Below, in pieces: positions 40,152-49,127 of a DNA stretch of 64,000 nucleotides (the first letter of the stretch is position 1; each line of letters opens with the position of its first letter). The notes beneath the pieces are model-generated. The model did no database searches and was not told the origin of the DNA. It saw nothing but the letters and a program-made list of their open reading frames with translations. Position numbers and translations under genes: made by a program. Origin of the DNA: JAIBJN01 sp963842305 (GTDB lineage Bacteria > Actinomycetota > Thermoleophilia > Gaiellales > Gaiellaceae); NCBI GenBank assembly GCA_963842305.1, contig CAWJFW010000005.1:186001-250000 (forward strand), in the 5' to 3' direction.

Positions 40152-41269
40152 GCTTCGTAGCCGAGGACGACCGCGAGATCCTTGTCGCCACGGCCGGACA
40201 GGCAGACGACGATCAGCTCGGCATCGAGCTCCAGCGCCCGGGCCAGCGCGTGGGAGGGCTCGAGGGCGGCGATGATCCCTTCGCGCTCGGCCAGGAGGTG
40301 GAGGGCGGCCAGCGCTTCCGCGTCGGAGGCCGGCACGTACTCGGCACGACCGGTATCTCGAAGGTGCGCGTGCTCGGGACCAACGCCGGGATAGTCGAGG
40401 CCGGCCGAGATCGAGTGTGCGTCCGCGATCTGCCCGTCAGCGTCCGCGAGGATGGACGAGCGCGAGCCGTGCAGGACGCCCGGTCGACCGGTGCCGAGGC
40501 TCGCTGCGCCGGCTGCCTCGACGCCGACGAGGCGGACGGTCTCGTCCGCAAGAAACCCCCTGAAGACGCCGATCGCGTTCGATCCGCCCCCCACGCAGGC
40601 CACGACGGCGTCGGGAAGTCTCGCCTCTGCCGCCAGGATCTGCTCGCGCGCCTCCCGGCCGATGACGGACTGGAGCTCGCCCACGATCTCCGGATACGGG
40701 TGCGGCCCGACGCAGGAGCCGATCAGGTAGTGCGTCGTCTCGACGTTCGTGATCCAGTCGCGAATCGCCTCGCTCGTCGCCTCCTTGAGCGTGCGTGTCC
40801 CGAACTCGACCGGGCGCACCTCCGCGCCGAGGAGCCCCATCCGCTCCACGTTGGGCTTCTGACGCTCCATGTCCTCGGAACCCATGTAGACGACGCAGTC
40901 CATGCCGAACCGCGCGCAGACCGTGGCCGTGGCGACGCCGTGCTGGCCGGCCCCCGTTTCGGCGACGATGCGCTGCTTGCCCAGGCCGCGGGCGATGAGA
41001 GCTTGCCCGACCGCGTTGTTGATCTTGTGCGCCCCTGTGTGGCAGAGATCTTCTCGCTTGAGGTAGATCCGGCGTCCGTCGCCGACGCGAGAGGCAAGGT
41101 AGAGCGGCGTCGGTCGGCCCACGTACGTCCGTTGCAGCTCTGTCAGCTCGAGCGCGAAGGCCCGATCGTCACGGACCTCACGCCACCCGTGCTCGAGCTC
41201 GTCGAGCGCGGGCATGAGCGTCTCGGGGACGTACTGGCCACCATAGGCGCCGTACTCGGTCATGCTCAT
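40148..41269 (-). CDS. trpB: Tryptophan synthase beta subunit
   Basis: This 373-residue PLP enzyme condenses indole and serine. It starts MSMTEYGAYGGQYVPETLMPAL; the PLP Lys is in LCHTGAHKINNAVGQA, and the phosphate loop is VACVGGGSNAIGVF. AETGAGQHGVATATV is the usual hinge. I chose the ATG at 41269, which overlaps the trpCF stop (ATGA); a second Met two codons later is possible. Confidence 0.96.
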   Translation of the reverse strand: MSMTEYGAYGGQYVPETLMPALDELEHGWREVRDDRAFALELTELQRTYVGRPTPLYLASRVGDGRRIYLKREDLCHTGAHKINNAVGQALIARGLGKQRIVAETGAGQHGVATATVCARFGMDCVVYMGSEDMERQKPNVERMGLLGAEVRPVEFGTRTLKEATSEAIRDWITNVETTHYLIGSCVGPHPYPEIVGELQSVIGREAREQILAAEARLPDAVVACVGGGSNAIGVFRGFLADETVRLVGVEAAGAASLGTGRPGVLHGSRSSILADADGQIADAHSISAGLDYPGVGPEHAHLRDTGRAEYVPASDAEALAALHLLAEREGIIAALEPSHALARALELDAELIVVCLSGRGDKDLAVVLGYEA

Positions 41270-42438
41270 GCGCGGACTCCCTCGGCCGAGCGGACGGCGT
41301 CGACGAACGCCCGGATCAGGGCGTGATCCTTCACCCCGGGCGCGAGCTCGAGGCTTCGGCTGGCATCCACGCACCACGGCCGCACGGCATCGATCGCAGC
41401 CCGGACGTTCTCCGGCCCGAGCCCGCCGGCCAGGAGAACACGACCCGGGACGGCGCCGGCCTCCTGCCAGTGCTGCTCGTCCTTGCCGAGCCAGGGAAGG
41501 TCGCGCACCTCTGCCACGGGCTCGCCGTCACGAAGGAGGACACCGTTTCGGGCGCGGTGACCGTCCTCGTCCGGATAGAGCTGGACGAGGTCAGTGCCGA
41601 CGTCGAGGGCGTGGCCCACGCAGACCGCGACCGAGAGCATCGTCTCGGGCACCGGCAGCGGCCCATCGGCCCGGCGAGGGCTCTCGGCGAGGACGAAGCC
41701 GGCCAGATCCGCTCCTGCGTCGGCTGCTGCGGCAACGTCCTCTTCGCGGGTCAACCCGCAGATCTTCACGAGGGGACGAGCGAGGAGCTCTCCGAGCTTC
41801 GCCGCGGGATCCTGCGCGCGCATCAGGGTGGAGCCGATGAGTACCGCGTCGGCGCCCGCCAGCTCCGCCTCGGCGGCGTGTGCGCGGTTTCCGATGGCGC
41901 TCTCGGCGACGATCAGCCGGTTACGCGGAGCCCTGGCGACGAGCGCCAGCTGGGTCTGCCGGTCGATCGCGAAGCTCGTCAGGTCGCGCGCGTTGATGCC
42001 GATGACCTCCGCGCCGAGCGCGACGGCGCGGTCGAGCTCGGCCGCATCGTGCGCCTCGACGAGCAGGTCGAGTCCGAGCTCTTGTCCCCCGGCGAGCATC
42101 AGGCGCGCCTGGTCGTCGCCCAGGTCGCGGAGCAGGAGCAGGGCTGCGTCGGCCCCGGCGATGCGGGCCTGGAGGAGGTCGCCCTGGTCGTGGAAGAAAC
42201 CCTTGGCAAGCAGCGGAACCGCCGTTGCCGCTCGCGCAGCGGCGAGATCGTCGAAACAGCCTCCGAAGCGCTCGTCCACCAGGACCGAGACGGCCGCCGC
42301 CCCGCTCGCCTCGAACGCCGCCGCGAGCGCGGCGGGGTCGGCATCGGGCCGCAGGTCGCCGGCCGAGGGCGAGCGCCGCTTGATCTCCGCGATCGCGCGG
42401 AGACCGTCCTGGGCCAACGCCTCCCGGAAGCTCCCCAT
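41266..42438 (-). CDS. trpCF: Fused indole-3-glycerol-phosphate synthase / phosphoribosylanthranilate isomerase
   Basis: This 390-residue bifunctional protein carries two successive steps. Residues 1-220 are TrpC (IAEIKRRSPSAG, VLVDERFGGCFDDL, LLAKGFFHDQ, VIGINARDLTSF, IVAESAI). From residue about 222, RPLVKICGLTREEDVAAAADAGAD starts TrpF, with LAGGLGPENV and VDASRSLELAPGVKD near the end. The order C-F matches the E. coli fusion, but the TrpC half is short at the N terminus (starts GSFREALAQDGL). It overlaps trpD by TGATG and trpB by ATGA. Confidence 0.94.
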   Translation of the reverse strand: MGSFREALAQDGLRAIAEIKRRSPSAGDLRPDADPAALAAAFEASGAAAVSVLVDERFGGCFDDLAAARAATAVPLLAKGFFHDQGDLLQARIAGADAALLLLRDLGDDQARLMLAGGQELGLDLLVEAHDAAELDRAVALGAEVIGINARDLTSFAIDRQTQLALVARAPRNRLIVAESAIGNRAHAAEAELAGADAVLIGSTLMRAQDPAAKLGELLARPLVKICGLTREEDVAAAADAGADLAGFVLAESPRRADGPLPVPETMLSVAVCVGHALDVGTDLVQLYPDEDGHRARNGVLLRDGEPVAEVRDLPWLGKDEQHWQEAGAVPGRVLLAGGLGPENVRAAIDAVRPWCVDASRSLELAPGVKDHALIRAFVDAVRSAEGVRA

Positions 42439-43463
42439 CAGGCGACGGTCTCCCGCTGTGAGAAGGCGACGAGCGCCTCGAGGCGCTCGCCTGCGGCTCC
42501 CGAGTCGACGGCCTCAGCGGCCAGGCGGTACCCGTCGCTGAGATCAGGAGCGTGCCCGGAGGCGGCGATCGCTCCCGCGGCGTTCAGCAGCACGGCCTCG
42601 CGCTTGGGGCCGGGAGCCCCCGACAGGATCTCGCGCACGACGACGGCGTTCTCCTCCGGCGTGCCGCCTGCGAGATCGGCGGAGGAGCAGCGCGGGATCC
42701 CAAGCTCCCGAGGATCGATCTCGCGGCGGGTGACGTCGCCGTCGACGACCTCGCAGACGAGGTTCGGTCCCGCCGGCGAGAGCTCGTCGATCCCTCCGGC
42801 GCCGTGAACCACGAACGCCCGCCGGGCGCCGAGGGTCGCCAGCACCGAGGCGATCGTCTGCACCAGCTCGGGCGCGTAGACCCCGACGACCTGGGCCCGG
42901 GCGCCCGCGGGATTCGTGAGCGGCCCGAGGACGTTGAACACCGTTCGGGTCGCCAGCTCCCGGCGGACGGGCGCCGCATGCCGCATTGCCGGGTGATGCG
43001 TCTGCGCGAAGAGGAAGCCGAAGCCGAGCTCGTCGATCGACTGCTCGATCTGGGGTGGCGCCAGGTCGAGCCGGAAGCCGAGCGCCTCGAGCACGTCCGC
43101 GGACCCCGACGCCGAGGACACGGCGCGGTTTCCGTGCTTCGCCACGCCCGCTCCGGCCGCTGCGGCGATCAGCGCAGCCGCGGTCGAGATGTTGAACGTC
43201 CGCGCACCGTCGCCGCCCGTACCGGCCGTGTCCACGAGGTCTTCGCGGCGCGGCCGAACCGAGAGCACGTGCTCGCGCATGGCTTCGGCACACCCTGCGA
43301 TTTCCTCCGCCCGCTCTCCCTTGAGCCTGAGGGCGACGAGGAACCCGCCCATCTGCGCGGGTGTCGCCTCGCCACTCATGATCTGGTTCATGACGTCGCG
43401 CGCCTCGGCCCTCGTGAGGTCGCGTCCCTCGAGCAGCTGGGCCAGTGCCTCCTGGATGGTCAT
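42438..43463 (-). CDS. trpD: Anthranilate phosphoribosyltransferase
   Basis: This 341-residue enzyme joins anthranilate to PRPP. The PRPP site is LVDTAGTGGDGARTFNISTAAA, with KHGNRAVSSASGSADVLEALG and NVLGPLTNPAGARAQVVGVY. Met start at 43463 lies in the trpG stop (ATGA). The longer reading into trpG in the same frame is not real. Confidence 0.96.
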   Translation of the reverse strand: MTIQEALAQLLEGRDLTRAEARDVMNQIMSGEATPAQMGGFLVALRLKGERAEEIAGCAEAMREHVLSVRPRREDLVDTAGTGGDGARTFNISTAAALIAAAAGAGVAKHGNRAVSSASGSADVLEALGFRLDLAPPQIEQSIDELGFGFLFAQTHHPAMRHAAPVRRELATRTVFNVLGPLTNPAGARAQVVGVYAPELVQTIASVLATLGARRAFVVHGAGGIDELSPAGPNLVCEVVDGDVTRREIDPRELGIPRCSSADLAGGTPEENAVVVREILSGAPGPKREAVLLNAAGAIAASGHAPDLSDGYRLAAEAVDSGAAGERLEALVAFSQRETVA

Positions 43464-44023
43464 TGCCTGCCCTCCAGGAAGTTCCGGCCGAGCGCGGGCC
43501 CGTCCGGAGTCAGCACCGACTCCGGATGGAACTGGATGCCGACCACGGGAAAGGCGAGGTGGCGCACCGCCATGACCTCGCCGTCCTCCGCCGTCGCACA
43601 GACCTCGAGCTCGTTCGTGACGGACGTCGCTGCCAGCGAGTGATAGCGCCCGGCCTGCAATGGATCCGGAAGGCCCTCGAAGACGCCGCGGCCGTCGTGG
43701 GTGACGGCGCTCGCCTTCCCGTGCAGGAGCCTGTGCGCCTGTCCGATCTCGCCGCCGAACGCCTGGACGATCGCCTGGTGGCCGAGACAGACGCCGAGTG
43801 TCGGAACGTGCGGTCCGAGGCGACGCACGATCTCGACCGACGAGCCGGCGTCCTCCGGCCGCCCGGGCCCGGGGGAGATGACGAGGTGGCTCGGCTCGAG
43901 CCGCTCGGCGCCGTCGGCGTCGATCACGTCGTTTCGGAGCACGGTCACCTCGGCCCCCAACTCCTCGAAGAGGTGGGCAAGGTTGTACGTGAAGCTGTCG
44001 TAGTTGTCGACGAGGAGAATCAC
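43460..44023 (-). CDS. trpG: Anthranilate synthase glutamine amidotransferase component
   Basis: This 187-residue class I amidotransferase supplies ammonia to TrpE. It starts with GTG: ILLVDNYDSFTYNL. The nucleophile Cys is in TLGVCLGHQAIVQ, ISPGPGRPEDAG is the oxyanion strand, and His-Glu of the triad are in VVGIQFHPESVLT. It overlaps trpE by GTGA and trpD by ATGA. It may also serve folate synthesis, as in many bacteria with one copy. Confidence 0.95.
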   Translation of the reverse strand: MILLVDNYDSFTYNLAHLFEELGAEVTVLRNDVIDADGAERLEPSHLVISPGPGRPEDAGSSVEIVRRLGPHVPTLGVCLGHQAIVQAFGGEIGQAHRLLHGKASAVTHDGRGVFEGLPDPLQAGRYHSLAATSVTNELEVCATAEDGEVMAVRHLAFPVVGIQFHPESVLTPDGPALGRNFLEGRQ

Positions 44024-45267
44024 GAGCGGCCCGCCCCATTCTGCTCGGCGTCGGCCAGGGCCGCTTCAAGGGCGGCGAGCTTCCGCAGGCACTCTTCGTG
44101 CTCCGCGGCGGGGTCGGAGTCGGCTACGAGGCCTGCTCCGGCCTGCAAGCGGGCGATGCCGTCGGCCAGGATCACCGTGCGAATCGCGATGCATGTATCG
44201 AGCGAACCATCGGGGAGTGCGTAGCCGACCGCGCCCCCGTACGGGCCCCGCCGGTAGCCCTCGAGCTCCGAGATGATCTGCATGGCGCGGACCTTCGGCG
44301 CGCCCGTGACCGTGCCTGCCGGAAAGCACGCGCGGAGCAGGTCGAAGCCGGTGCGGCCGGGCGAGAGCTCGCCGGCGACCTCCGAGACGAGGTGGGTGAC
44401 GTGCGAGTAGCGCTCGGCCTCGAGGAAACGGACGACGCGAACCGTTCCGGGCGTGCAGACGCGAGAGAGGTCGTTGCGCCCGAGGTCGACGAGCATGACG
44501 TGCTCGGCCTTGTCCTTCTCGGACGCGAGCAGCCGCTCGGCGTCGCCCGCTCCGGGGCTCGTGGTGCCCGCGATCGGGTTGAGGGTCGCGTGGGTGCCTT
44601 CGAGCTTGACCAGGGTTTCGGGCGAGGAGCCGACCAGAGAGATGCCGTCGAGCTCGAGCAGGAAGTGGTACGGAGAGGGGTTGATCCGCCTGAGCGAGCG
44701 GTAGACGGCGAGCGCAGAGACGTGCGTCCGTCGCTCCGCCCGCTGCGAGAGGACGATCTGGAAGGCATCGCCGGCGCGGATGTGCTCCTTCGCGCGCCGG
44801 ACGCCCTCCTGGTAGACATCGCGCGACGGCGAGCGCCGAGTCTGGCTGGTCGCGCCGGCCGTTGCCGGCTCCGCGCCGACCTCGGCCCCGAGGCGTGCGG
44901 AGACCTCGGCCGCGTCGCCGGCCAGCACCTCCGCGACGCTCGTCACGTGGTCGAAGCGGACGAGGGTGTCCGCCACGACGAAGCGGCTCTCCGGGAGGTT
45001 GGGACCGGCCTCCGGGAGCGGGACGGTCGGCTCCAGCAGCGCCACGTGGTCGTAGCCGAGATAGCCGACGACGGGCCGGCCCGCCGCCACCTCGTGTTCG
45101 GCGGCAGCGAAGTCGACGAGTCGTGCTCCTGCGCCCACGAGGCTGTGCCGCCCCAGCCGGCCCTTCTCGACCGACTCGAGCAGGAAGCCCGCCGGGGTGC
45201 CCGCGCGCAGGCGCAGGTACGCGCCGAGCGGCGTGATCAGGTCGGTGTGGATGTCGGCGTTGGTCAT
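44020..45267 (-). CDS. trpE: Anthranilate synthase component I
   Basis: This 415-residue enzyme converts chorismate to anthranilate with TrpG. The Trp feedback site LLES is at FLLESVEKGRLGRHSLVG; the chorismate-binding domain has SQRAERRTHVSALAVYRSL, NPSPYHFLLEL, LNPIAGTTSPG, LVDLGRNDLSRV, FPAGTVTGAPKVRAMQII and RTVILADGIARLQAGAG. The N-terminal domain is shorter than in most TrpE of about 500 residues. First structural gene of the operon, 66 bases after the leader peptide. Confidence 0.95.
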   Translation of the reverse strand: MTNADIHTDLITPLGAYLRLRAGTPAGFLLESVEKGRLGRHSLVGAGARLVDFAAAEHEVAAGRPVVGYLGYDHVALLEPTVPLPEAGPNLPESRFVVADTLVRFDHVTSVAEVLAGDAAEVSARLGAEVGAEPATAGATSQTRRSPSRDVYQEGVRRAKEHIRAGDAFQIVLSQRAERRTHVSALAVYRSLRRINPSPYHFLLELDGISLVGSSPETLVKLEGTHATLNPIAGTTSPGAGDAERLLASEKDKAEHVMLVDLGRNDLSRVCTPGTVRVVRFLEAERYSHVTHLVSEVAGELSPGRTGFDLLRACFPAGTVTGAPKVRAMQIISELEGYRRGPYGGAVGYALPDGSLDTCIAIRTVILADGIARLQAGAGLVADSDPAAEHEECLRKLAALEAALADAEQNGAGRS

Positions 45268-45278
45268 CGCAAACGAAA

Positions 45279-45361
45279 CGACCCTCCTGGCGGGGGGTCG
45301 ACGAGCGGAGCGGGCTGTGAGAATGCCTCTGGGCTAGCAGGCGACGCTCCCGCTCCGCTCG
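45279..45361 (-). promoter_or_regulatory. trp operon attenuator structures
   Basis: Two hairpins can form in the leader RNA. A 13-bp perfect stem pairs 45349-45361, inside the leader coding region just after the Trp codons, with 45302-45314. A second stem at 45279-45300 (CGACCCCCC, loop GCCA, GGAGGGTCG, one mismatch) is followed by GTTTCGTTT. It works as a possible terminator and also hides the AGGAGG before trpE. A ribosome stalled at the Trp codons would cover the first arm. Confidence 0.7.
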
Positions 45362-45399
45362 CGGCACCAGGCCCACCAGATGCGGACGGGAGTGGTCAT
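45334..45399 (-). CDS. trpL: trp leader peptide with Trp-Trp-Ala-Trp
   Basis: This 21-residue leader opens at ATG 45399, reads M-T-T-P-V-R-I-W-W-A-W-C-R and ends at TAG 45334. Trp is TGG at 45376-45378, 45373-45375 and 45367-45369. Three Trp among four codons is far from chance. The peptide should act in cis: low charged tRNA-Trp stalls the ribosome and changes the downstream pairing. No Shine-Dalgarno is seen, and the TACGCT box nine bases upstream predicts a leaderless start. Confidence 0.82.
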   Translation of the reverse strand: MTTPVRIWWAWCRERSGSVAC

Positions 45400-45408
45400 C
45401 TGCACGGC

Positions 45409-45438
45409 AGCGTAGGCGAGCGCCGTGGCGCCCGTCAA
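45409..45438 (-). promoter_or_regulatory. trp operon promoter (TTGACG-18-TACGCT)
   Basis: On the minus strand, -35 TTGACG (45433-45438) and -10 TACGCT (45409-45414) are 18 bases apart. The -10 ends nine bases before the leader ATG. It is the best-matched promoter pair in the window. Confidence 0.75.
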
Positions 45439-45482
45439 GCCGCTGTGGCGGTCATCCGCCGGGTTGCCGATACTCCATTGCG

Positions 45483-46766
45483 ATGGCGCCGCATCCAATC
45501 CGGCTGGTGGTCGAGGACGATCTGCGCCGCTCGCGGCTGACGGTCTTCTTCCGGATCCTCCTCGCGATTCCGCACCTGCTCTGGCTCTGGCTCTGGTCGT
45601 CGATCGCGCTGTTTCCGATCGCGCCGATCGCCTGGATCCTCACGCTCGCGCTCGGGAGGGCCCCGAAACCTCTGTGGGACTTCTTCGCCGCGCTCGTTCG
45701 CTACACGACGCACGTCTACGCCTACGTGTTCATCGGTGCCAACCCATTTCCCGGCTTCACGGGTCGGAAGGGCAGCTATCCGATCGACCTCGAGATCGAC
45801 CCGTCCGAACGCCAGAATCGCTGGACGACGGCCTTCCGCCTGGTACTGGCGCTTCCCGCACTCGCCTTGGCGGCCGTGCTGCTCGTCTACCTGATCCCCC
45901 AGTTCGGATACGACGAGGCGAGCGGTCAGTACTACGCCGTCTACGTCCCGTGGGGCCTCTCGTTCGTCGTCGCCTTCTTCGCCTGGTTCGTGTGCCTGGC
46001 GCTCGGCCGCATGCCCACCGGCTTTCGTGACCTGCTCGCGTACACGCTTCGCTACGGCGCGCAGACCTGGGGCTACTTCCTCTTCCTCACCGACCGCTAC
46101 CCGGACGCCGACACGAGCCGGCCTGCGGCGGCCCAGCCGACCCCGGTCCAGCCTGTGACGCTTCGGGTCGAGGACGACCTGCGCCGCTCGCGGCTCACCG
46201 TCTTCTTCCGGTTCCTGCTCACGATCCCGCACTTCGTCTGGCTCATGCTCTGGAGCATCGCCGTCGTCTTCGCGCTGATTCTCGGCTGGTTCGCCACCCT
46301 GATCACCGGGCGGCTCCCGGAGGTTTTGCATCGCTTCCTCGCCGCCTACGTTCGCTACTCGACCCACGTCTTCGCCTTCCTCTTCCTGATCGCCAACCCG
46401 TTCCCCGGGTTCACGGGTGCGCCCGGGATCTATCCCATCGACGTCGTGATCGCGCCGCGCGGGCCGCAGAGCCGCTGGAAGACGCTTCTTCGGCTCTTCC
46501 TTTCGATGCCGGCGCATCTGCTCGCGTCGGCGCTCACGGCGGCGCTCGAACTCGTCGCGGCATTCGGCTGGTTCGTCGGCCTCGCCCTCGGCCGGATGCC
46601 CAAGGGCCTGCGCAACCTCGGCGCGTATTCCCTTCGCTACTCGGCCCAGACCTACGCCTACACCTACCTGCTCACCGACAGCTACCCATACAGCGGACCC
46701 ACTGAGTACGAGAGGCCGCTGCCGCCATGGCCCGGCCCGCTTCCGTTGCGATCGCTCTCGCCGTAG
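45483..46766 (+). CDS. DUF4389 membrane protein with internal duplication
   Basis: This 427-residue integral membrane protein is made of two copies of the same unit: residues 4-210 and 226-415. Each unit starts with (I/T)LRVEDDLRRSRLTVFFR and has four membrane segments, RYTTHVYAYVFIGANPFPGFTG or RYSTHVFAFLFLIANPFPGFTG, and ends in LALGRMP-G-R-L-YxLRYGAQTWGYFLFLTD. Single DUF4389 units of this kind are common; function unknown. The M48 protease gene overlaps its last 40 bases. Confidence 0.85.
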   Translation: MAPHPIRLVVEDDLRRSRLTVFFRILLAIPHLLWLWLWSSIALFPIAPIAWILTLALGRAPKPLWDFFAALVRYTTHVYAYVFIGANPFPGFTGRKGSYPIDLEIDPSERQNRWTTAFRLVLALPALALAAVLLVYLIPQFGYDEASGQYYAVYVPWGLSFVVAFFAWFVCLALGRMPTGFRDLLAYTLRYGAQTWGYFLFLTDRYPDADTSRPAAAQPTPVQPVTLRVEDDLRRSRLTVFFRFLLTIPHFVWLMLWSIAVVFALILGWFATLITGRLPEVLHRFLAAYVRYSTHVFAFLFLIANPFPGFTGAPGIYPIDVVIAPRGPQSRWKTLLRLFLSMPAHLLASALTAALELVAAFGWFVGLALGRMPKGLRNLGAYSLRYSAQTYAYTYLLTDSYPYSGPTEYERPLPPWPGPLPLRSLSP

Positions 46767-47929
46767 CGGCGCTTGCGGCCGTCTGGGCGGTCGCTGCGTG
46801 GTGGCTCTGGCAGACCTCGGTTCCAGACGGCCTCAGGCTGCCGGACGTCGCGTCGGCCGACGTGCTCGCGCAGCCCGAGCTCGACGAGGCACGGAGCTTC
46901 GAACGCTTTCTGCGCTGGAGCTACGTCGCGTCGGCCGTCGTGCTGATCGGGGCGTTCGCCGTCTATGCGCGATACGGGGCGCGCTTCGCAAAGGAGTCGG
47001 CCGCCGGCCGCATCGGCACGGGAATGCTCCTCGGAATGCTCGGTCTCGCGATCGTCTGGCTCGTCCAGATCCCGTTCGGGATCGTCGATCTCTGGTGGCA
47101 GCGACGGCACGACGTCTCCGGGCTCGGGTACGTCGAGTGGATCTTCCTCAACTGGTTCGCGCTGGGCGGCGAGTTTCTGTTCGTGTGCTTCGCGCTCCTG
47201 ATCGTCATGGGCCTCGCCGGGCCGCTCGGGAATTGGTGGTGGATCCCGGGCGCCTTCGTGTTCGTCGGCCTCGCGGCACTCTTCACCTTCGTGTCGCCGT
47301 ACCTGATTCCGGCACAGAAGGAGCCGCCGCGCGCGCTGTCCCGCGAGGCGGATCAGCTTGCCGAGGAGGAGGGGCTGCCGCCGATACCGGTGCGGATCCA
47401 GGAGGTGGACTCGTGGGAGAGCCCGAATGCGGCTGCGACGGGGCTCGGCCCGACCCGCCGGATCATCGTCTGGAACACGCTCGTCGACAACTTCGACGAC
47501 GACGAGGTGCGGGTCGTGCTCGCGCACGAGATCGGCCACCACGCGAAGAACCACCTCTGGAAGAGCATCGCCTGGTACGCGCTGTTCGCGCTTCCCGGGG
47601 CGTTTGTGATCGCGTGGGCGGCTCGCCGCCGGGGCGGCATGCGCGAGCCGGCGGCGGTGCCGATCGCGCTGCTCGTGCTCGTGCTGCTGCAGTTCCTGGC
47701 GCTCCCGGTGCTGAACGCGATCACCCGCAACATGGAGGCCGAGGCGGACTGGGTCGCGCTCGAGACGACGGAGGACCCGGAGGCGATGACGCGGCTCTGG
47801 AGCGACTTTGCCGACGAGGCGAAGGCCGACCCGAACCCTCCGACCTGGTCGTACGTCCTCCTCGACACCCATCCGTCGATGGCGAAGCGCGTCGCAATGG
47901 CGGAGGCCTGGCGCGCGCGCCACGATTAA
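46727..47929 (+). CDS. M48-family membrane metalloprotease (Ste24/HtpX-like)
   Basis: This 400-residue zinc protease has four to five N-terminal membrane helices, then the catalytic domain with RRIIVWNTLVDNFDDDEVRVVLAHEIGHHAKNHLWK (HExxH) and, after two more helices, the third ligand Glu in NMEAEADWVALE. The C terminus LLDTHPSMAKRVAMAEAW is the usual family end. It likely removes or cuts membrane proteins. Coupled by overlap to the DUF4389 gene, so the two products may act together. Confidence 0.92.
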   Translation: MARPASVAIALAVAALAAVWAVAAWWLWQTSVPDGLRLPDVASADVLAQPELDEARSFERFLRWSYVASAVVLIGAFAVYARYGARFAKESAAGRIGTGMLLGMLGLAIVWLVQIPFGIVDLWWQRRHDVSGLGYVEWIFLNWFALGGEFLFVCFALLIVMGLAGPLGNWWWIPGAFVFVGLAALFTFVSPYLIPAQKEPPRALSREADQLAEEEGLPPIPVRIQEVDSWESPNAAATGLGPTRRIIVWNTLVDNFDDDEVRVVLAHEIGHHAKNHLWKSIAWYALFALPGAFVIAWAARRRGGMREPAAVPIALLVLVLLQFLALPVLNAITRNMEAEADWVALETTEDPEAMTRLWSDFADEAKADPNPPTWSYVLLDTHPSMAKRVAMAEAWRARHD

Positions 47930-47957
47930 CTGACTCGGCGGGCCCGAGGTCGGTTGG

Positions 47958-47963
47958 TACGCT
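47958..47963 (+). promoter_or_regulatory. -10 box (TACGCT) of thiolase gene
   Basis: TACGCT is six bases before the ATG at 47970; same box and spacing as at lhr. Confidence 0.45.
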
Positions 47964-47969
47964 GGCCAC

Positions 47970-49121
47970 ATGGCCCGATCGGTCATCGTCGCAGCCGTTC
48001 GCACCCCGTTCGGGAAGCTCGGCGGAGCTCTGAAGGACCACGAGGCGCCCGCACTCGGCGCGCTTGCTATCCGCGGCGCGCTCGACCGCGTGGACGTGCG
48101 GGACGACGAGATCGAGTACGTGATCATGGGCCAGGTGCTCCAGGGCGGCGCCGGCCAGGCGCCCGCCCGACAGGCTGCCGCCGCCGCCGGGTTGCCGAAG
48201 GAGGTGCCGAGCGACACGATCAACAAGGTTTGCGCCTCGAGCGTGCGCGCGGTCGAGATCGCAGACCAGATGATCCGGGCCGGCGACAACCACGTGATCG
48301 TCGCCGGCGGGATGGAATCGATGTCGAACGCTCCGTACATCCTCAAGAAGGCGCGCTTCGGATACCGCCTCGGCGACGGAGCGGTGATCGACCTGATGCT
48401 CCACGATGGGCTCGTATCGAGCTTCGACGGCAAGCACATGGTCGAGCAGGCGTCCTTCGTCTCCCGCGAGCTCGGCATCACCCGCGAGGAGCAGGATGCG
48501 TGGGCGTTCCGCTCGCACCAGCGCGCCGTTGCGGCGATCGACGAAGGGCGCTTCCTCGAGGAGCTTGTCTCGGTCAACGGCGTCGAGACCGACGAGGCGC
48601 CGCGGCGGGACACAACGCTCGAGAAGCTCGCGGGTCTGAAGCCCGTGTTCGATCCCGAGGGCACGACGACCGCGGGCAACGCGCCCGGCGTCAACGACGG
48701 AGCCGGCGCGCTGGTCGTCACGAGTGAGGAGTTCGCGCGCAAGCGCGGCCTCGAGGTCCTGGCGACGATCGTCGGCTCTGCCTACATCGCCGACGAGTAC
48801 GCCTACCTCGCGCGCACGCCTGCGAAAGCCGCAGCGCGAGTGCTCGAGAGGGCTGGAAAGACGATCGACGATGTCGATCGCGTCGAGATCAACGAAGCCT
48901 TCTCCTCGGTCACGGTCAACTCGCTCAAGATGCTCGGGGCCGACCCTGACACGGCCAACGTGAATGGCGGGGCGGTTGCGCTCGGGCACCCGGTCGGTGC
49001 GTCCGGCGCGCGCATCCTCGGGACGCTGATCTACGAGCTTCGCCGAAACGGCGGCGGGCTCGGGCTCGCGGCAATCTGCTCCGGGGGCGGCCAGGGCGAC
49101 GCGCTGCTCCTCGAGGTGTAG
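47970..49121 (+). CDS. Acetyl-CoA acetyltransferase (thiolase)
   Basis: This 383-residue biosynthetic/degradative thiolase joins or splits acetyl-CoA and acetoacetyl-CoA. The nucleophile Cys is in DTINKVCASSVRAVEIA, the acid/base pair in ALGHPVGASGARILGTL (His) and AICSGGGQGDALLLEV (Cys). EINEAFSSVTVNS is the adenine-side loop. Together with the 3-hydroxyacyl-CoA dehydrogenase at 50487 it completes a beta-oxidation turn. Its stop and that of the convergent next gene lie inside a small GTAGC/GCTAC hairpin. Confidence 0.94.
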   Translation: MARSVIVAAVRTPFGKLGGALKDHEAPALGALAIRGALDRVDVRDDEIEYVIMGQVLQGGAGQAPARQAAAAAGLPKEVPSDTINKVCASSVRAVEIADQMIRAGDNHVIVAGGMESMSNAPYILKKARFGYRLGDGAVIDLMLHDGLVSSFDGKHMVEQASFVSRELGITREEQDAWAFRSHQRAVAAIDEGRFLEELVSVNGVETDEAPRRDTTLEKLAGLKPVFDPEGTTTAGNAPGVNDGAGALVVTSEEFARKRGLEVLATIVGSAYIADEYAYLARTPAKAAARVLERAGKTIDDVDRVEINEAFSSVTVNSLKMLGADPDTANVNGGAVALGHPVGASGARILGTLIYELRRNGGGLGLAAICSGGGQGDALLLEV

Positions 49122-49127
49122 CGCCGG

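Noticed and set aside
43464..44069. N-terminal extension of trpD running through trpG
   Set aside because: It is an open frame antiphase to trpG with Arg/Pro-rich wording; the true start overlaps the trpG stop.
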